From the NCBI GenBank assembly GCA_020073215.1, contig JAIQFO010000001.1, forward strand, positions 62,001-126,000: a stretch of 64,000 nt of DNA, read 5' to 3'. The translations under genes were made by a program, and so were the position numbers. The notes under the pieces were generated by a model that was not told the origin of the DNA, ran no database searches, and saw only the letters and a program-made list of their open reading frames with translations. Shown piece by piece: positions 8,574 to 16,720 of this stretch (its first letter is position 1; each line of letters starts with the position of its first letter). The DNA is from Terriglobia bacterium (lineage in GTDB: Bacteria; Acidobacteriota; Terriglobia; Terriglobales; Acidobacteriaceae).

Positions 8574-10664
8574 ATGAAAACAAGATTGTTCATTTTCGGC
8601 CTGATCCTTGCTCTGGCGGCGCCGCTGGCGCTCGCCGACGAGGGCATGTGGTTATACAACGCGTTCCCGAAAGATCGCGTGCAAAAGCAATACGGTTTTC
8701 TGGCGACGCAGGAATGGCTGGACCACCTGCAGTTGTCCTCAGTACGCTTTAACAACGGAGGCTCAGGTTCTTTCGTCTCCCCCAATGGCCTGGCATTCAC
8801 CAATCATCACGTGGGCGCCGACTGCATCGGGAAACTCGGCACCTCCGGTCATGACTACATGAAGACCGGCTTTTACGCCAACACCCAGGCGGAGGAAGCC
8901 AAATGTCCTGACCTTGAACTGAACGTGCTGACTGGCATCGACGACGTCACCGCCAAAATCAAAGGTGCTGTCACCCCGGCCATGTCGGCCGCCGACGCTG
9001 GCCAGGCGCAGCGCGCCGCCATGAGCGCCATCGAAAAAGATTGCGCGACTTCGACCGAACTCCGCTGCGACGTGGTCACCCTCTATTCCGGCGAAGTTTA
9101 TAACCTCTATAAATACAAAAAATACACCGATGTGCGCCTGGTGTTTGCGCCGGAATTTGACGCGGCATTTTTCGGCGGCGATCCCGACAACTTCACCTTC
9201 CCGCGCTATGACCTGGATATCACTTTCTTCCGAATCTATGAGAACGACAAACCAGTCCATCTCGACCACTACCTGCAGTGGTCGAAAGTCGGCGTGAAAG
9301 ATGGCGATCTGATTTTCGTTTCCGGCCATCCCGGAGGCACGGATCGCCTGAAGACCGTCGCGCAATTACAGTTCCTGAAGAACACGGATTATCCGTCGCG
9401 CCTCGCCAACTACAAACGCCGAATCGACATGTTCCAGAAATTCAGCGCGGAGTCGGCGGAGAACGCGCGCATTGCGCAAGAGAACATCTTCGGGTACCAG
9501 AATTCGCAAAAAGCCATTAAGGGCGAGTATGAAGGGCTGCAAGATTTGGCCAGGATGTCGCAGATGAACGTGGAGGAGCGCGAGCGTGAACAGGCTTACA
9601 TGGGTAAACACCCGGGCGACCCCAATCCGTGGCAAGAGATATCCAATGCCATGAAGACGAATCGCGAAATTTACGACGCGCTAATCTACGTTGAGCGCAT
9701 GCGCGGGTTCAATGTCGACCTGGCACTTTATGCCCGGACTCTAGTCCGCTCCGCGGAGGAAAAGCCGAAACCCAATGGCGCCCGCCTCCGCGAGTATCGC
9801 GATTCCGCCCTGCCCTCACTCGAGCAGGAACTGTTCAGCACGGCTCCGATCTACAAGAATTTTGAGACCGCGACTTTGGCCCTTGCCCTGACCCAACTGC
9901 GGGAAGCGCTGGGACCCGAGGATGCAGCGGTAAAGGCGTCGCTAAACGGCAAGTCGCCGGAAGAAGCCGCCAAGGCGCTGATCAGCAGCACCAAGTTGGA
10001 CGATGTCGCCGTCCGCAAGCAACTGTACGCAGGCGGGAAGGCGGCGGTGGATGCCAGTACAGATCCGCTGATCGTCCTGATGCGCAACATCGATCCCGAG
10101 GCACGGGCTGTCCGCAAGCGCTTCGACGACGAGGTCGATGCGGTGGCGCGGCGCGACGGTGCAACCATCGCCCGGGCGCGTTTCGCCCAAACCGGCTTCA
10201 CCCAGCCTCCGGACGCGACCTTCACGCTGCGCCTCAGTTATGGAACGGTGAAGGGATATGAAGAGGATGGAAAGAAGATTCCTTACTTCACTACCATCGG
10301 CGGCGCGTTTCAACATTCCGAGGAGCACGCCAACCAGCCTCCGTACAATCTGGGCGCAAGCTGGCCGAAGATGAAGTCGAAACTGAAGCTGGACACGCCG
10401 CTGAACTTTGTTTCCACCGCGGATATTATCGGCGGCAATTCCGGGAGCCCAACCGTGAACCGGGCGGGTGAAGTGGTCGGAATTATTTTCGACGGTAATA
10501 TCCAGTCGCTGGTTTTGAATTTCTACTACGACGATCGTCAGGCACGCGCTGTATCCGTCGATTCGCGCGGCATCATCGAAGCGCTGCGCAACATTTACGG
10601 CGCCGACGCTCTGGCCAACGAACTGACCGGCACGAAAGCGGCAGCCAAGGCGGCCGGAGAATAG
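8574..10664 (+). CDS. S46 family dipeptidyl-peptidase (DPP7/DPP11-like)
   Basis: 696 aa, normal for S46. An N-terminal signal peptide (MKTRLFIFGLILALAAPLALA) is followed by DEGMWLYNAFP. The chymotrypsin-like double barrel carries His79 in TNHHVG, the Asp region GGDPDNFTFPRYDLD near residue 200 and the nucleophile Ser in IIGGNSGSPTVN near residue 625. Such enzymes cleave dipeptides from peptide N-termini in the periplasm. The residue that separates DPP7 from DPP11 specificity cannot be fixed by eye. GGAG lies 8 bp before the ATG. Followed by a palindromic repeat. Confidence 0.95.
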   Translation: MKTRLFIFGLILALAAPLALADEGMWLYNAFPKDRVQKQYGFLATQEWLDHLQLSSVRFNNGGSGSFVSPNGLAFTNHHVGADCIGKLGTSGHDYMKTGFYANTQAEEAKCPDLELNVLTGIDDVTAKIKGAVTPAMSAADAGQAQRAAMSAIEKDCATSTELRCDVVTLYSGEVYNLYKYKKYTDVRLVFAPEFDAAFFGGDPDNFTFPRYDLDITFFRIYENDKPVHLDHYLQWSKVGVKDGDLIFVSGHPGGTDRLKTVAQLQFLKNTDYPSRLANYKRRIDMFQKFSAESAENARIAQENIFGYQNSQKAIKGEYEGLQDLARMSQMNVEEREREQAYMGKHPGDPNPWQEISNAMKTNREIYDALIYVERMRGFNVDLALYARTLVRSAEEKPKPNGARLREYRDSALPSLEQELFSTAPIYKNFETATLALALTQLREALGPEDAAVKASLNGKSPEEAAKALISSTKLDDVAVRKQLYAGGKAAVDASTDPLIVLMRNIDPEARAVRKRFDDEVDAVARRDGATIARARFAQTGFTQPPDATFTLRLSYGTVKGYEEDGKKIPYFTTIGGAFQHSEEHANQPPYNLGASWPKMKSKLKLDTPLNFVSTADIIGGNSGSPTVNRAGEVVGIIFDGNIQSLVLNFYYDDRQARAVSVDSRGIIEALRNIYGADALANELTGTKAAAKAAGE

Positions 10665-10676
10665 AAACGTAACGTT

Positions 10677-10753
10677 GTGTGGTGACGGGGCTCTGCCCCG
10701 TCTCGGCGGGGCGCTTCGGCTCCATTCAGGGCAGGCTCCGCCCGCCACCACAC
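10677..10753. repeat. family B palindromic repeat, copy 1
   Basis: Outer arms GTGTGGTG and CACCACAC enclose hairpins GACGGGGCTCTGCCCCGTC and a GGGCAGGCTCCGCCC-type core. It lies 12 bp after the S46 peptidase stop. A second copy is at 35132-35183. Confidence 0.75.
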
Positions 10754-10768
10754 GAGCCAGCCCCGTTG

Positions 10769-11611
10769 CTATTCCGGCCAAATTGAGGCCGCGGTCTTGC
10801 TCAAAATCTGCTCGCGCATCTCTGCGCTCATGGGCAGCGCTTTGAATTCCTCAAGATTCCGTTTGACGTCCGGAACCCCCGGACCTGGCCAGTCGGTGCC
10901 AAACAGCGTTTTGTGGGCGATCTCATCAAGCCGCGGAAAATACTTCAGCAGCGTTTTCGGAGGAATGCCGCTGCTGTCAAGGTAGACGTTGGGATGCCGC
11001 CGGATGAGAAAAAACGCAGTGTCCATCCAGAGCGGGCGCCCGCCGTGCGCCAGCAGAATTCTTAGCCTCGGGAAATCGACCGCGACATCGTCAACGTAGA
11101 TCGGATCTCCATACTTATTGCGCGCGCCGGGAAAAATCGACGTTCCGGTGTGGAACATGACGGGGATTCCATTGGCCTCGGCAGCCCGGTAAATGATTTC
11201 GAGTTCCTTCACTCCGTGCAGATAATCGTTCGGGAACAGCAGTTGGTGCGGGGGATGAATTTTGATCATGCGAAGGCCGAGACGCAGAATGTGCTCGACA
11301 TCGGCCAGGATGTTAGCGGTGTGCCGCGGGTGCAGGCTGCCGCAGGAAATCAGGCGCTTGGGATCGTATCGGGTGTAGTCGGCGACGAACTGATTCACCT
11401 CGGGCGTAAACCCGATCACTTCCGGTGCGACGTAGTTGATCAGCGCCGCGCGGTCAACGCCGCAACGGTCCAGATAGTTCAGGAAGGCCTTCGGCGAACG
11501 GCAATATTCGGCGATCTCGTCGAAATTGGCGCGCTTGCGCTGCATCAGTTCCAGCGCATGAGGCTTAAAGAGTTCGAGTGGCTGGATGTGGATGTGGCAG
11601 TCGGTGATCAT
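10769..11611 (-). CDS. amidohydrolase-2 family metal-dependent hydrolase
   Basis: 280 aa TIM-barrel. Metal-binding DCHIHI at the N-terminus, KIHPPH and MFHTGTSIF in the middle, HGGRPLWMD and FGTDWPGPG near the C-terminus are the amidohydrolase-2 (ACMSD-like decarboxylase/hydrolase) motifs. The start is MITDCHIHI (ATG 11611); the frame continues upstream to 11659 through a low-complexity intergenic sequence. Substrate unknown. It lies downstream of the rhodanese gene on the same strand. Confidence 0.88.
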   Translation of the reverse strand: MITDCHIHIQPLELFKPHALELMQRKRANFDEIAEYCRSPKAFLNYLDRCGVDRAALINYVAPEVIGFTPEVNQFVADYTRYDPKRLISCGSLHPRHTANILADVEHILRLGLRMIKIHPPHQLLFPNDYLHGVKELEIIYRAAEANGIPVMFHTGTSIFPGARNKYGDPIYVDDVAVDFPRLRILLAHGGRPLWMDTAFFLIRRHPNVYLDSSGIPPKTLLKYFPRLDEIAHKTLFGTDWPGPGVPDVKRNLEEFKALPMSAEMREQILSKTAASIWPE

Positions 11612-11706
11612 AGTCAGTTGCCAGTGGCAGTGGTCAGTTCTAGCTTGCCGCCTGCGCAAAGCTTTGGGTTTAGCTAAGTGCTAAAGGCTAAGTGCTAAGC
11701 GTTGCT

Positions 11707-12030
11707 TCAGTACAACGGCACTTTCGGATCCACCGTCCGTGCCCAGCCGTCGATGCCGCCGCGCATGGATTGAACGTTTTCGTATCCCTGTTGGCGAAGC
11801 CAGTTGGTGACCATCAGCGAGCTCACACCGTGATGGCACACGACCACGATGTGATCGTCCGGGTCGAGTTCCTGGTGAGCGCGCGTTGGAATCTCGCCCA
11901 AAGGCATCTGCTTTGCCCCTTCGATGCGGGAGGCTGCGCATTCCCAGGGCGCGCGAACATCGAGCAGCGTAAATGTTTCACCGCGCTCCTGCAGCGCCTT
12001 GACCTGACTGGGGGAAATTTCGAAGTCCAT
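11707..12030 (-). CDS. rhodanese-like sulfurtransferase domain protein
   Basis: 107 aa single rhodanese domain: LLDVRAPWE at the start, and active-site loop VVVCHHGVSS with the catalytic Cys present, then GGIDGWARTVDP. Such single-domain proteins carry persulfide sulfur or act with sulfurtransferases. The start at 12030 (MDFEISPSQ) is chosen since the upstream frame runs through a repeat and another gene. Confidence 0.9.
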   Translation of the reverse strand: MDFEISPSQVKALQERGETFTLLDVRAPWECAASRIEGAKQMPLGEIPTRAHQELDPDDHIVVVCHHGVSSLMVTNWLRQQGYENVQSMRGGIDGWARTVDPKVPLY

Positions 12031-12042
12031 AACTTGCTTCCG

Positions 12043-12118
12043 TGGAGACGGGGCTTGCCCCGTCTCAGCTTGCGTCGGCCGCGTTCGCCTCAGGAACGGG
12101 GCAAACCCCATCTCTGCC
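12043..12118. repeat. family A double-hairpin repeat, copy 3 (degenerate)
   Basis: Contains GACGGGGCTTGCCCCGTC intact and a degraded second half (ACGGGGCAAACCCCAT). It lies 4 bp downstream of the stop of the membrane-protein gene and just before the rhodanese start. Confidence 0.7.
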
Positions 12119-12122
12119 GAAA

Positions 12123-12605
12123 TTAGACGTGGTTCCCTGGGGAATCCGCAGCGCCTCTCAGCGTGCTCAGACTTACCAGCGCCGCCAATGCCCAGAGCGC
12201 ACCAGTTCCAATCCTGGCGAGGCGCACATCGCCGTCTGGAACATTGCGCCACACGGTCAGTCCACAGCCGGCCACGAAATTGATCACGAGCAAGCCGAAA
12301 AACAGGCGCTCGCGCAGGCAGCGCGTGTCGACCGCCAAGCCGGCTAACAAGACGATCCACACGATGTAGGTTGTGGCGGTCCACACGTCGTGCGGCCAGT
12401 CATACTCGCTGCGCGTGACGTGGCTGAACGAAATCCACGCGAAGTAGGCGCAACTGAGGAAGCCCGCCACTCCCCACAACGGCGCGCGGCACATCAGGTG
12501 GCCGGAGCGGGAGGGCCGCTTCGCGGCGACCTTCGCTCCGCCGCCCGTTCCGACACTCGCTCCGGCCCCAGCCTTCGCGTCTTCTATTTGCTGATCCATT
12601 TCCAT
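12123..12605 (-). CDS. hypothetical integral membrane protein
   Basis: 160 aa. A polar Gly/Ala-rich N-terminus (about 35 residues) is followed by four hydrophobic segments, roughly residues 43-62, 78-94, 102-118 and 132-148. No family motif recognised. It sits downstream of the BoxB-like gene (155 bp gap) on the same strand, but nothing ties it to that pathway. Confidence 0.7.
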   Translation of the reverse strand: MEMDQQIEDAKAGAGASVGTGGGAKVAAKRPSRSGHLMCRAPLWGVAGFLSCAYFAWISFSHVTRSEYDWPHDVWTATTYIVWIVLLAGLAVDTRCLRERLFFGLLVINFVAGCGLTVWRNVPDGDVRLARIGTGALWALAALVSLSTLRGAADSPGNHV

Positions 12606-12759
12606 GCCCGTTTATCAAGGAACGCCATGATACCCTTGCGCGGGTCCGAGGTACAACGGTATAGACGATCGCGGAGGACACGTCCCTGCTCTTCTCCGTC
12701 GCTCCGTGCCTCCGTGGTAGCTTCACTGGGCGCGGGCAAGAGTGCCCGCCCTGCACGAG

Positions 12760-13935
12760 TTAAAGGTTGATCGCCGACTTCCGCGGCTCGCCAATCGTGG
12801 ACAGCGGATCGCGCGCGCCCTCTTTTTCCTTGATCCACTTCTTTTCGTTACGCAGGATGTCGAGCAGCAACTCTTTGTCCTTAGCGCCGGGCAGATTCTC
12901 TTCACAGTGTTGCCCGTAACTGCGGTCGTCCAGCGGCTCGCCGGTTTCGCAGTGGCACTTCTTCCCTGCCCATCGTCCGATGTTGCGGTTGAAGTGGATG
13001 TCGGGCGTGTAAAACTTCTTCTCGCCCGGCTGCAAGAAGGTGTTCAGCCGCTCCACCAATCCCGCAACTTCCTGCCGATAGAGATGACGGCTGTAGTCGT
13101 TCAGGTCGTCGAGGTCAGCGGCCTTATCGTTCTGCGGTTCGTCGTAGCGCCCTTTGATCCCCCAGACGTAGGCCCAGTGCGCCGAGGAAGAATGATCGGT
13201 GCCGAAAAGGTCGTAGGAACTCGAGATCCACTTGTTCAGATATTTCTGCATGAGCCACCGCGGAATGGCTCCGGCTTCGACCACCCGCCGCAGCCCATCG
13301 TGGCCGGTTCCCATGTGGAAAGCTTCTTCGCGCAGCATGTAAGAGGTCGAGCGTCCCAGCGGCGCAAACGCGGAATACTTCAGCATCTGGAGCTGGAATT
13401 TGCCGTCGCGATCCACAAAATCGGTGTAGGTGAAGAAGTCGAGCCAGTTATCGACGTCGACGTTGAAGGTGCCCAACAATCGTTTGTTTTCGAATGCCCG
13501 CCGCTCCAGCATTTTCTGCGCTTCGACTTTTCCGGAAGACCCGAAGAAGTCGATCAGCAGCGCGCACATTTGCCAGCCGTGGCGCATCTCTTCGATCATG
13601 ACCCGGGTCAGCGCTCGGCGATCATATTCCGTAGGCGCGGTGGCAAACAGATTGCGCTGCTGCTCGACGCTGGCAAATTCAGTGTCGCCCTGGTAGACGA
13701 TCATGTTCATCAGAGCGTCGCGCATCTGCTGCGTCGGCACCTGACGCAGGTTCTCCCACTTATTGCGGCCCTTGTAAGACCCGAATTGGATCTCCCCGGT
13801 CTCGACCGCTCCGTAGAGGGTATCGAAGTGGAAAGCCTCGACGTCGTCCTTGTCGACGCCAACTTCCTTGCGCCATTCGTTGAATAATCCGACCCAGTCG
13901 CTGAAGTTTCCGATTTTCGCTACTTTGCCTGGCAT
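12760..13935 (-). CDS. BoxB/PaaA-like diiron oxygenase (benzoyl-CoA 2,3-epoxidase type)
   Basis: 391 aa. Ferritin-like diiron enzyme: E86, the EEMRH motif (E116, H119) and EEAFHMGTG (E204, H207) are the expected iron ligands, with FFTYTDFVDRDGKFQL between them, closely matching BoxB, which epoxidises the ring of benzoyl-CoA; PaaA, which acts on phenylacetyl-CoA, is the nearest relative. Known BoxB proteins are near 470 aa, so this one is shorter. No BoxA reductase or paaBCDE genes are next to it; the adjacent upstream gene is an enoyl-CoA hydratase and beyond it a TetR repressor. A role in aerobic CoA-dependent aromatic degradation is likely; the exact substrate is not determined. Confidence 0.75.
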   Translation of the reverse strand: MPGKVAKIGNFSDWVGLFNEWRKEVGVDKDDVEAFHFDTLYGAVETGEIQFGSYKGRNKWENLRQVPTQQMRDALMNMIVYQGDTEFASVEQQRNLFATAPTEYDRRALTRVMIEEMRHGWQMCALLIDFFGSSGKVEAQKMLERRAFENKRLLGTFNVDVDNWLDFFTYTDFVDRDGKFQLQMLKYSAFAPLGRSTSYMLREEAFHMGTGHDGLRRVVEAGAIPRWLMQKYLNKWISSSYDLFGTDHSSSAHWAYVWGIKGRYDEPQNDKAADLDDLNDYSRHLYRQEVAGLVERLNTFLQPGEKKFYTPDIHFNRNIGRWAGKKCHCETGEPLDDRSYGQHCEENLPGAKDKELLLDILRNEKKWIKEKEGARDPLSTIGEPRKSAINL

Positions 13936-13941
13936 AAGACC

Positions 13942-14012
13942 TCAGGGGCTAAAGCCCGCGTCTTTATTGGTTCTGGGGCGGCACAGCTGAAACCGTGCCC
14001 TTCCGACAACCT
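13942..14012. repeat. family C palindromic repeat, copy 1
   Basis: CAGGGGCTAAAGCCC followed by a GGCACAGCTGAAACCGTGCC-type hairpin. Related to the copy at 17895-17970, in opposite order. It lies between the enoyl-CoA hydratase stop and the BoxB-like start. Confidence 0.6.
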
Positions 14013-14040
14013 AAGCGACCCAGAGTTGTTCAGCAGTCCG

Positions 14041-14064
14041 AGACGGGGCAAGCCCCGTCTCTAC
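14041..14064. repeat. family A repeat, half copy (copy 4)
   Basis: Only one hairpin, GACGGGGCAAGCCCCGTC, plus the outer arm CTCTAC. It lies 10 bp downstream of the enoyl-CoA hydratase stop. Confidence 0.75.
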
Positions 14065-14074
14065 GAGGCTGCAA

Positions 14075-14896
14075 TTACTTCGCCGTAAAAACTGCTGGAC
14101 GCTTCTCTACGTAGGCAGCCAGTCCTTCTTTCGCGTCGTCGCTCTGGAACAGGATCTGCTGATTCTCGCGCTCGACGGCCAAGGCCGATTCCATCGGGAT
14201 TTCCCACCCGGTCTGCACCGCCCGCTTGATGCGTCCCACAGCCTTGGCGGCTTTGTTCGGAGGCGTGAACTGGCGCGCATACTCCATGATGTTTTCCATG
14301 AAGCCGTCGCGCTCGAAAATGTCGTTCACAATGCCGAACTCCTGCGCCTCTTCGAACGAGAACGTATTGCCGGTGATCATCAGCTCGATGGCCTTGCTTT
14401 TCCCGACCAGGCGCGACAGGCGCTGCGTTCCTCCGGTGCCGGGGAGCACGCCCAGGTTGACCTCGGGCAGGCCGATCTTGCCCGCGTCTTTGCGAGCGAT
14501 GCGGAGGTCGGCAGCCATTGCGATCTCGAGGCCTCCCCCAACGCAATGCCCGTTAAGCGCGGCAATGACCAGCTTCGGCGTGTGCTCCAGCCGTAGCAGC
14601 GTTTCATTGGCGTGCAGGCAGAAGTAGTACTTGAACGTGGGATCGACCGAGGCCAGCATCTTGATGTTCGCGCCCGCCGAGAAAAACTTGTCGCCCACCC
14701 CCGTCAGCACGATCACGTACACGCCGTTATCCATACGCGCCCGCAGGATGGCCTCGTCGAGTTGGCGATTCATTTCGTAGGTGTAGGTGTTCGCCGGAGG
14801 ATCGTTCATCTCTATCACCGCCACGCCGGCGTCGGTACGGTAGTTGATAAGTTGCTTGGTGGTTTCGCCGGTAGCCGGCTGCATTGTGGTCGCCAT
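14075..14896 (-). CDS. enoyl-CoA hydratase/isomerase family protein
   Basis: 273 aa crotonase fold. The oxyanion-hole segments (SAGANIKML near residue 75 and HCVGGGLEIAMAADL near 120) and both catalytic Glu positions (GGGLEIA and GLPEVNLG) are present, followed by PGTGGTQRL. It hydrates or isomerises enoyl-CoA esters. AAGGAGC is 7 bp before the ATG at 14896, which decides the start. Sitting between a BoxB-like oxygenase and a TetR repressor, it probably serves the same aromatic- or acyl-CoA pathway. Confidence 0.92.
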   Translation of the reverse strand: MATTMQPATGETTKQLINYRTDAGVAVIEMNDPPANTYTYEMNRQLDEAILRARMDNGVYVIVLTGVGDKFFSAGANIKMLASVDPTFKYYFCLHANETLLRLEHTPKLVIAALNGHCVGGGLEIAMAADLRIARKDAGKIGLPEVNLGVLPGTGGTQRLSRLVGKSKAIELMITGNTFSFEEAQEFGIVNDIFERDGFMENIMEYARQFTPPNKAAKAVGRIKRAVQTGWEIPMESALAVERENQQILFQSDDAKEGLAAYVEKRPAVFTAK

Positions 14897-14940
14897 AGAT
14901 TGCTCCTTAAATGAGTTTCGCCAATAAATCTCGCCGAGAA

Positions 14941-15079
14941 GGTTTCGCATCAGGGCATCGCTTCAGCCATGCCGTAAAGCCCTCGAAGCCAGACGCCCCT
15001 TGCTGAGTCGGCTTCGTATCAGGGCATCGCTTTAGCGATGCCGTAAAGTCCTCGAAGCCAGACGCCCCTTTAGGGGCTG
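14941..15079. repeat. tandem pair of family C-like repeats, 69-bp period
   Basis: Two adjacent copies of a unit containing ATCAGGGCATCGCTT, ATGCCGTAAAG and CTCGAAGCCAGACGCCCC, offset by 69 bp, with few differences; the second ends in the palindrome CCCCTTTAGGGG. It fills the gap between the TetR gene stop and the enoyl-CoA hydratase start. Confidence 0.8.
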
Positions 15080-15080
15080 G

Positions 15081-15752
15081 TCAGCGGGCGTTGCCTTTCT
15101 TGCGCCGCCCGTTGCCACCGTGCACAATTCCGTTGAGAACAATATTGCCCATTTGCTCCGCGAGCGCTTCGGCGTTGCCGTCAACCCGCGGGTTGTACCA
15201 GGTGTAGATCCAGTTGATCATGCCAAACAGGCTCATTACCGCTGTCCGGGTGTTGAAGTTGAGACGGCGCTCCCGCCGCAGGTCTTCCATCAGCCCGAGG
15301 CAGATGCGGTAGTATTCGCGCTTGATGCCGGCGATCTCCGAGCCGAAGCCGTTCTTCAACGATTCGTCTTCATGCGCCAGCACCTTCAGCCCGTGCTCAT
15401 TGCTCACAAAATATTCGAGATGATTCAGGATGAAGATGCGGATCCGCAGCTCGGGATTGGTGGCGCTTTCCAGACGCGTCTTTAAGGTATCGACAATGGT
15501 GGTGAAAGTATGTTTCTGAATCAGGAACAGCAGGCGCTCTTTCGATTGGAAGTAGTGATAAAGTCCGGCCAGCGACATGCCGGTAGCGCGAGAAAGATCG
15601 CGCATGGAGGCCCCCTCGTACCCCTTGAGGTAAAAGACCTCGGTGGCATGGGAGAGAATCTCTCCAAGGCGGCGGTCGAAACGGTTCGCGGGCTCACCGC
15701 TGGAGGATCTGCGAGGAGCAAGAGCAGTGCGGGTTGCGGGGAGGGTGGCCAT
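15081..15752 (-). CDS. TetR family transcriptional regulator (PaaR/FadR-like)
   Basis: 223 aa. The N-terminal helix-turn-helix spans about residues 28-75 with GYEGASMRDLSRATGMSLAG and LYHYFQSKERLL, the canonical TetR recognition helix region; the C-terminal half is the ligand-binding domain, with aromatic residues (NWIYTWYNPRV) typical of acyl-CoA-sensing members. A perfect 10-bp palindrome CGAACGTTCG lies 5 bp before the ATG, an apparent autoregulatory operator. Downstream are an enoyl-CoA hydratase and a BoxB-like oxygenase, presumably its regulon. The C-terminal tail is basic (GRRKKGNAR). Confidence 0.9.
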   Translation of the reverse strand: MATLPATRTALAPRRSSSGEPANRFDRRLGEILSHATEVFYLKGYEGASMRDLSRATGMSLAGLYHYFQSKERLLFLIQKHTFTTIVDTLKTRLESATNPELRIRIFILNHLEYFVSNEHGLKVLAHEDESLKNGFGSEIAGIKREYYRICLGLMEDLRRERRLNFNTRTAVMSLFGMINWIYTWYNPRVDGNAEALAEQMGNIVLNGIVHGGNGRRKKGNAR

Positions 15753-15753
15753 A

Positions 15754-15771
15754 CGTTCGAACGTTCGTTCT
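15754..15771. promoter_or_regulatory. predicted TetR operator
   Basis: Overlapping palindromes CGTTCGAACG (15754-15763) and CGAACGTTCG (15758-15767) directly upstream of the TetR start. The stretch CGAACGTTCGTTCT matches CNAACGNNCGTTNG, the site I recall for Thermus PaaR, at all but the last specified base. Confidence 0.7.
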
Positions 15772-15843
15772 AAGTATAGCCGGATGTGACGTAGATCACA
15801 AGGCTCTGTGATCCGAAAGCCGAGAAGAGATTGCTCCGCAACC

Positions 15844-16665
15844 TCAGTGCTTTGACTGAGGCTGCGCGGGGATCGGTTGAATGACGATGGGCTGCAGCGT
15901 GACTTGACGCTCGACTAGTATCATCTTCTTCACTTGGTTGCGTTCCAGCGTCTGCTCCTTGCCATCGACGCTGACCACCACGGCGGAGAGTGACATCGAG
16001 AGCACATCTCCTAATAGAACAGTGCCGTCGCGCAACTCTACGGTATCTCGCGACAAGCCGCCTAACTCCACGGTGATGCTCCCACCCGGGAGTTCGTCCG
16101 GAGTAACATCGAATGGCGTGGTTCCGGGCGCATATCCTTCCTTGGTCAGATCAAGGGTGTGGTTCCCAATCGTGAGTTTGACCATGACTGGGGTTGTGCC
16201 CGCATCTTGTCCGTCGACTTTGAGCTTTGCGCCGGGTGGAACAGAGAGTACTCGCAGAGGAATTGTTCTGACGCCGGGCGCGGCCAGCATGTCTTTTCTG
16301 GCAGAGAGCGTCAAGCTGGCCGGCACGCCCACCGACGTGAACTGCAAACGAGCTTTTACCTGCTGCTGGGGGTTGAGGTCAGACAAACTTAACAAGCCTT
16401 CGCCTATCCGCACATTGTTCTTATCGTTGCCATAAATAGTAAACGAAGCACGCGGCACCGGTTTGTCGGTTAGGTTCTCGACGACCACATCACAAACAAA
16501 AGTGCTCTGTCCGGCGAGCGCTGCGATCTGCTGAAATTTGCCGAACGTAAGTTTGATGGCCGGCTTATCTTGCGGCCACTGTAAAGTTATGGCTGCGTCC
16601 TTTGCCATGCAGAAACCGCTGGTTAGAACCAAGATAACGGCAAGTACAGTCACACTCTTCTTCAT
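15844..16665 (-). CDS. exported PEGA-domain protein
   Basis: 273 aa. Signal peptide MKKSVTVLAVILVLTSGFCM, then a beta-rich domain and a PEGA motif region VLSVPPGAKLKVDGQDAGTT near residue 145, with the usual continuation ending LTKEGY. PEGA domains are found in surface-layer or adhesion-related exported proteins. The last 60 residues (ELRDGTVLLGDVLSMSLSAV) resemble a small beta barrel and end in a Gln/Pro-rich tail. The start at 16665 is set by the signal peptide. Neighbours on the same strand: TetR gene downstream, aldolase gene upstream. Confidence 0.85.
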   Translation of the reverse strand: MKKSVTVLAVILVLTSGFCMAKDAAITLQWPQDKPAIKLTFGKFQQIAALAGQSTFVCDVVVENLTDKPVPRASFTIYGNDKNNVRIGEGLLSLSDLNPQQQVKARLQFTSVGVPASLTLSARKDMLAAPGVRTIPLRVLSVPPGAKLKVDGQDAGTTPVMVKLTIGNHTLDLTKEGYAPGTTPFDVTPDELPGGSITVELGGLSRDTVELRDGTVLLGDVLSMSLSAVVVSVDGKEQTLERNQVKKMILVERQVTLQPIVIQPIPAQPQSKH

Positions 16666-16720
16666 TTGACTGTGAGTTGTAACACAGCAAGTGCGCTCGG
16701 GCAATGCAAAAGGGCACTGC

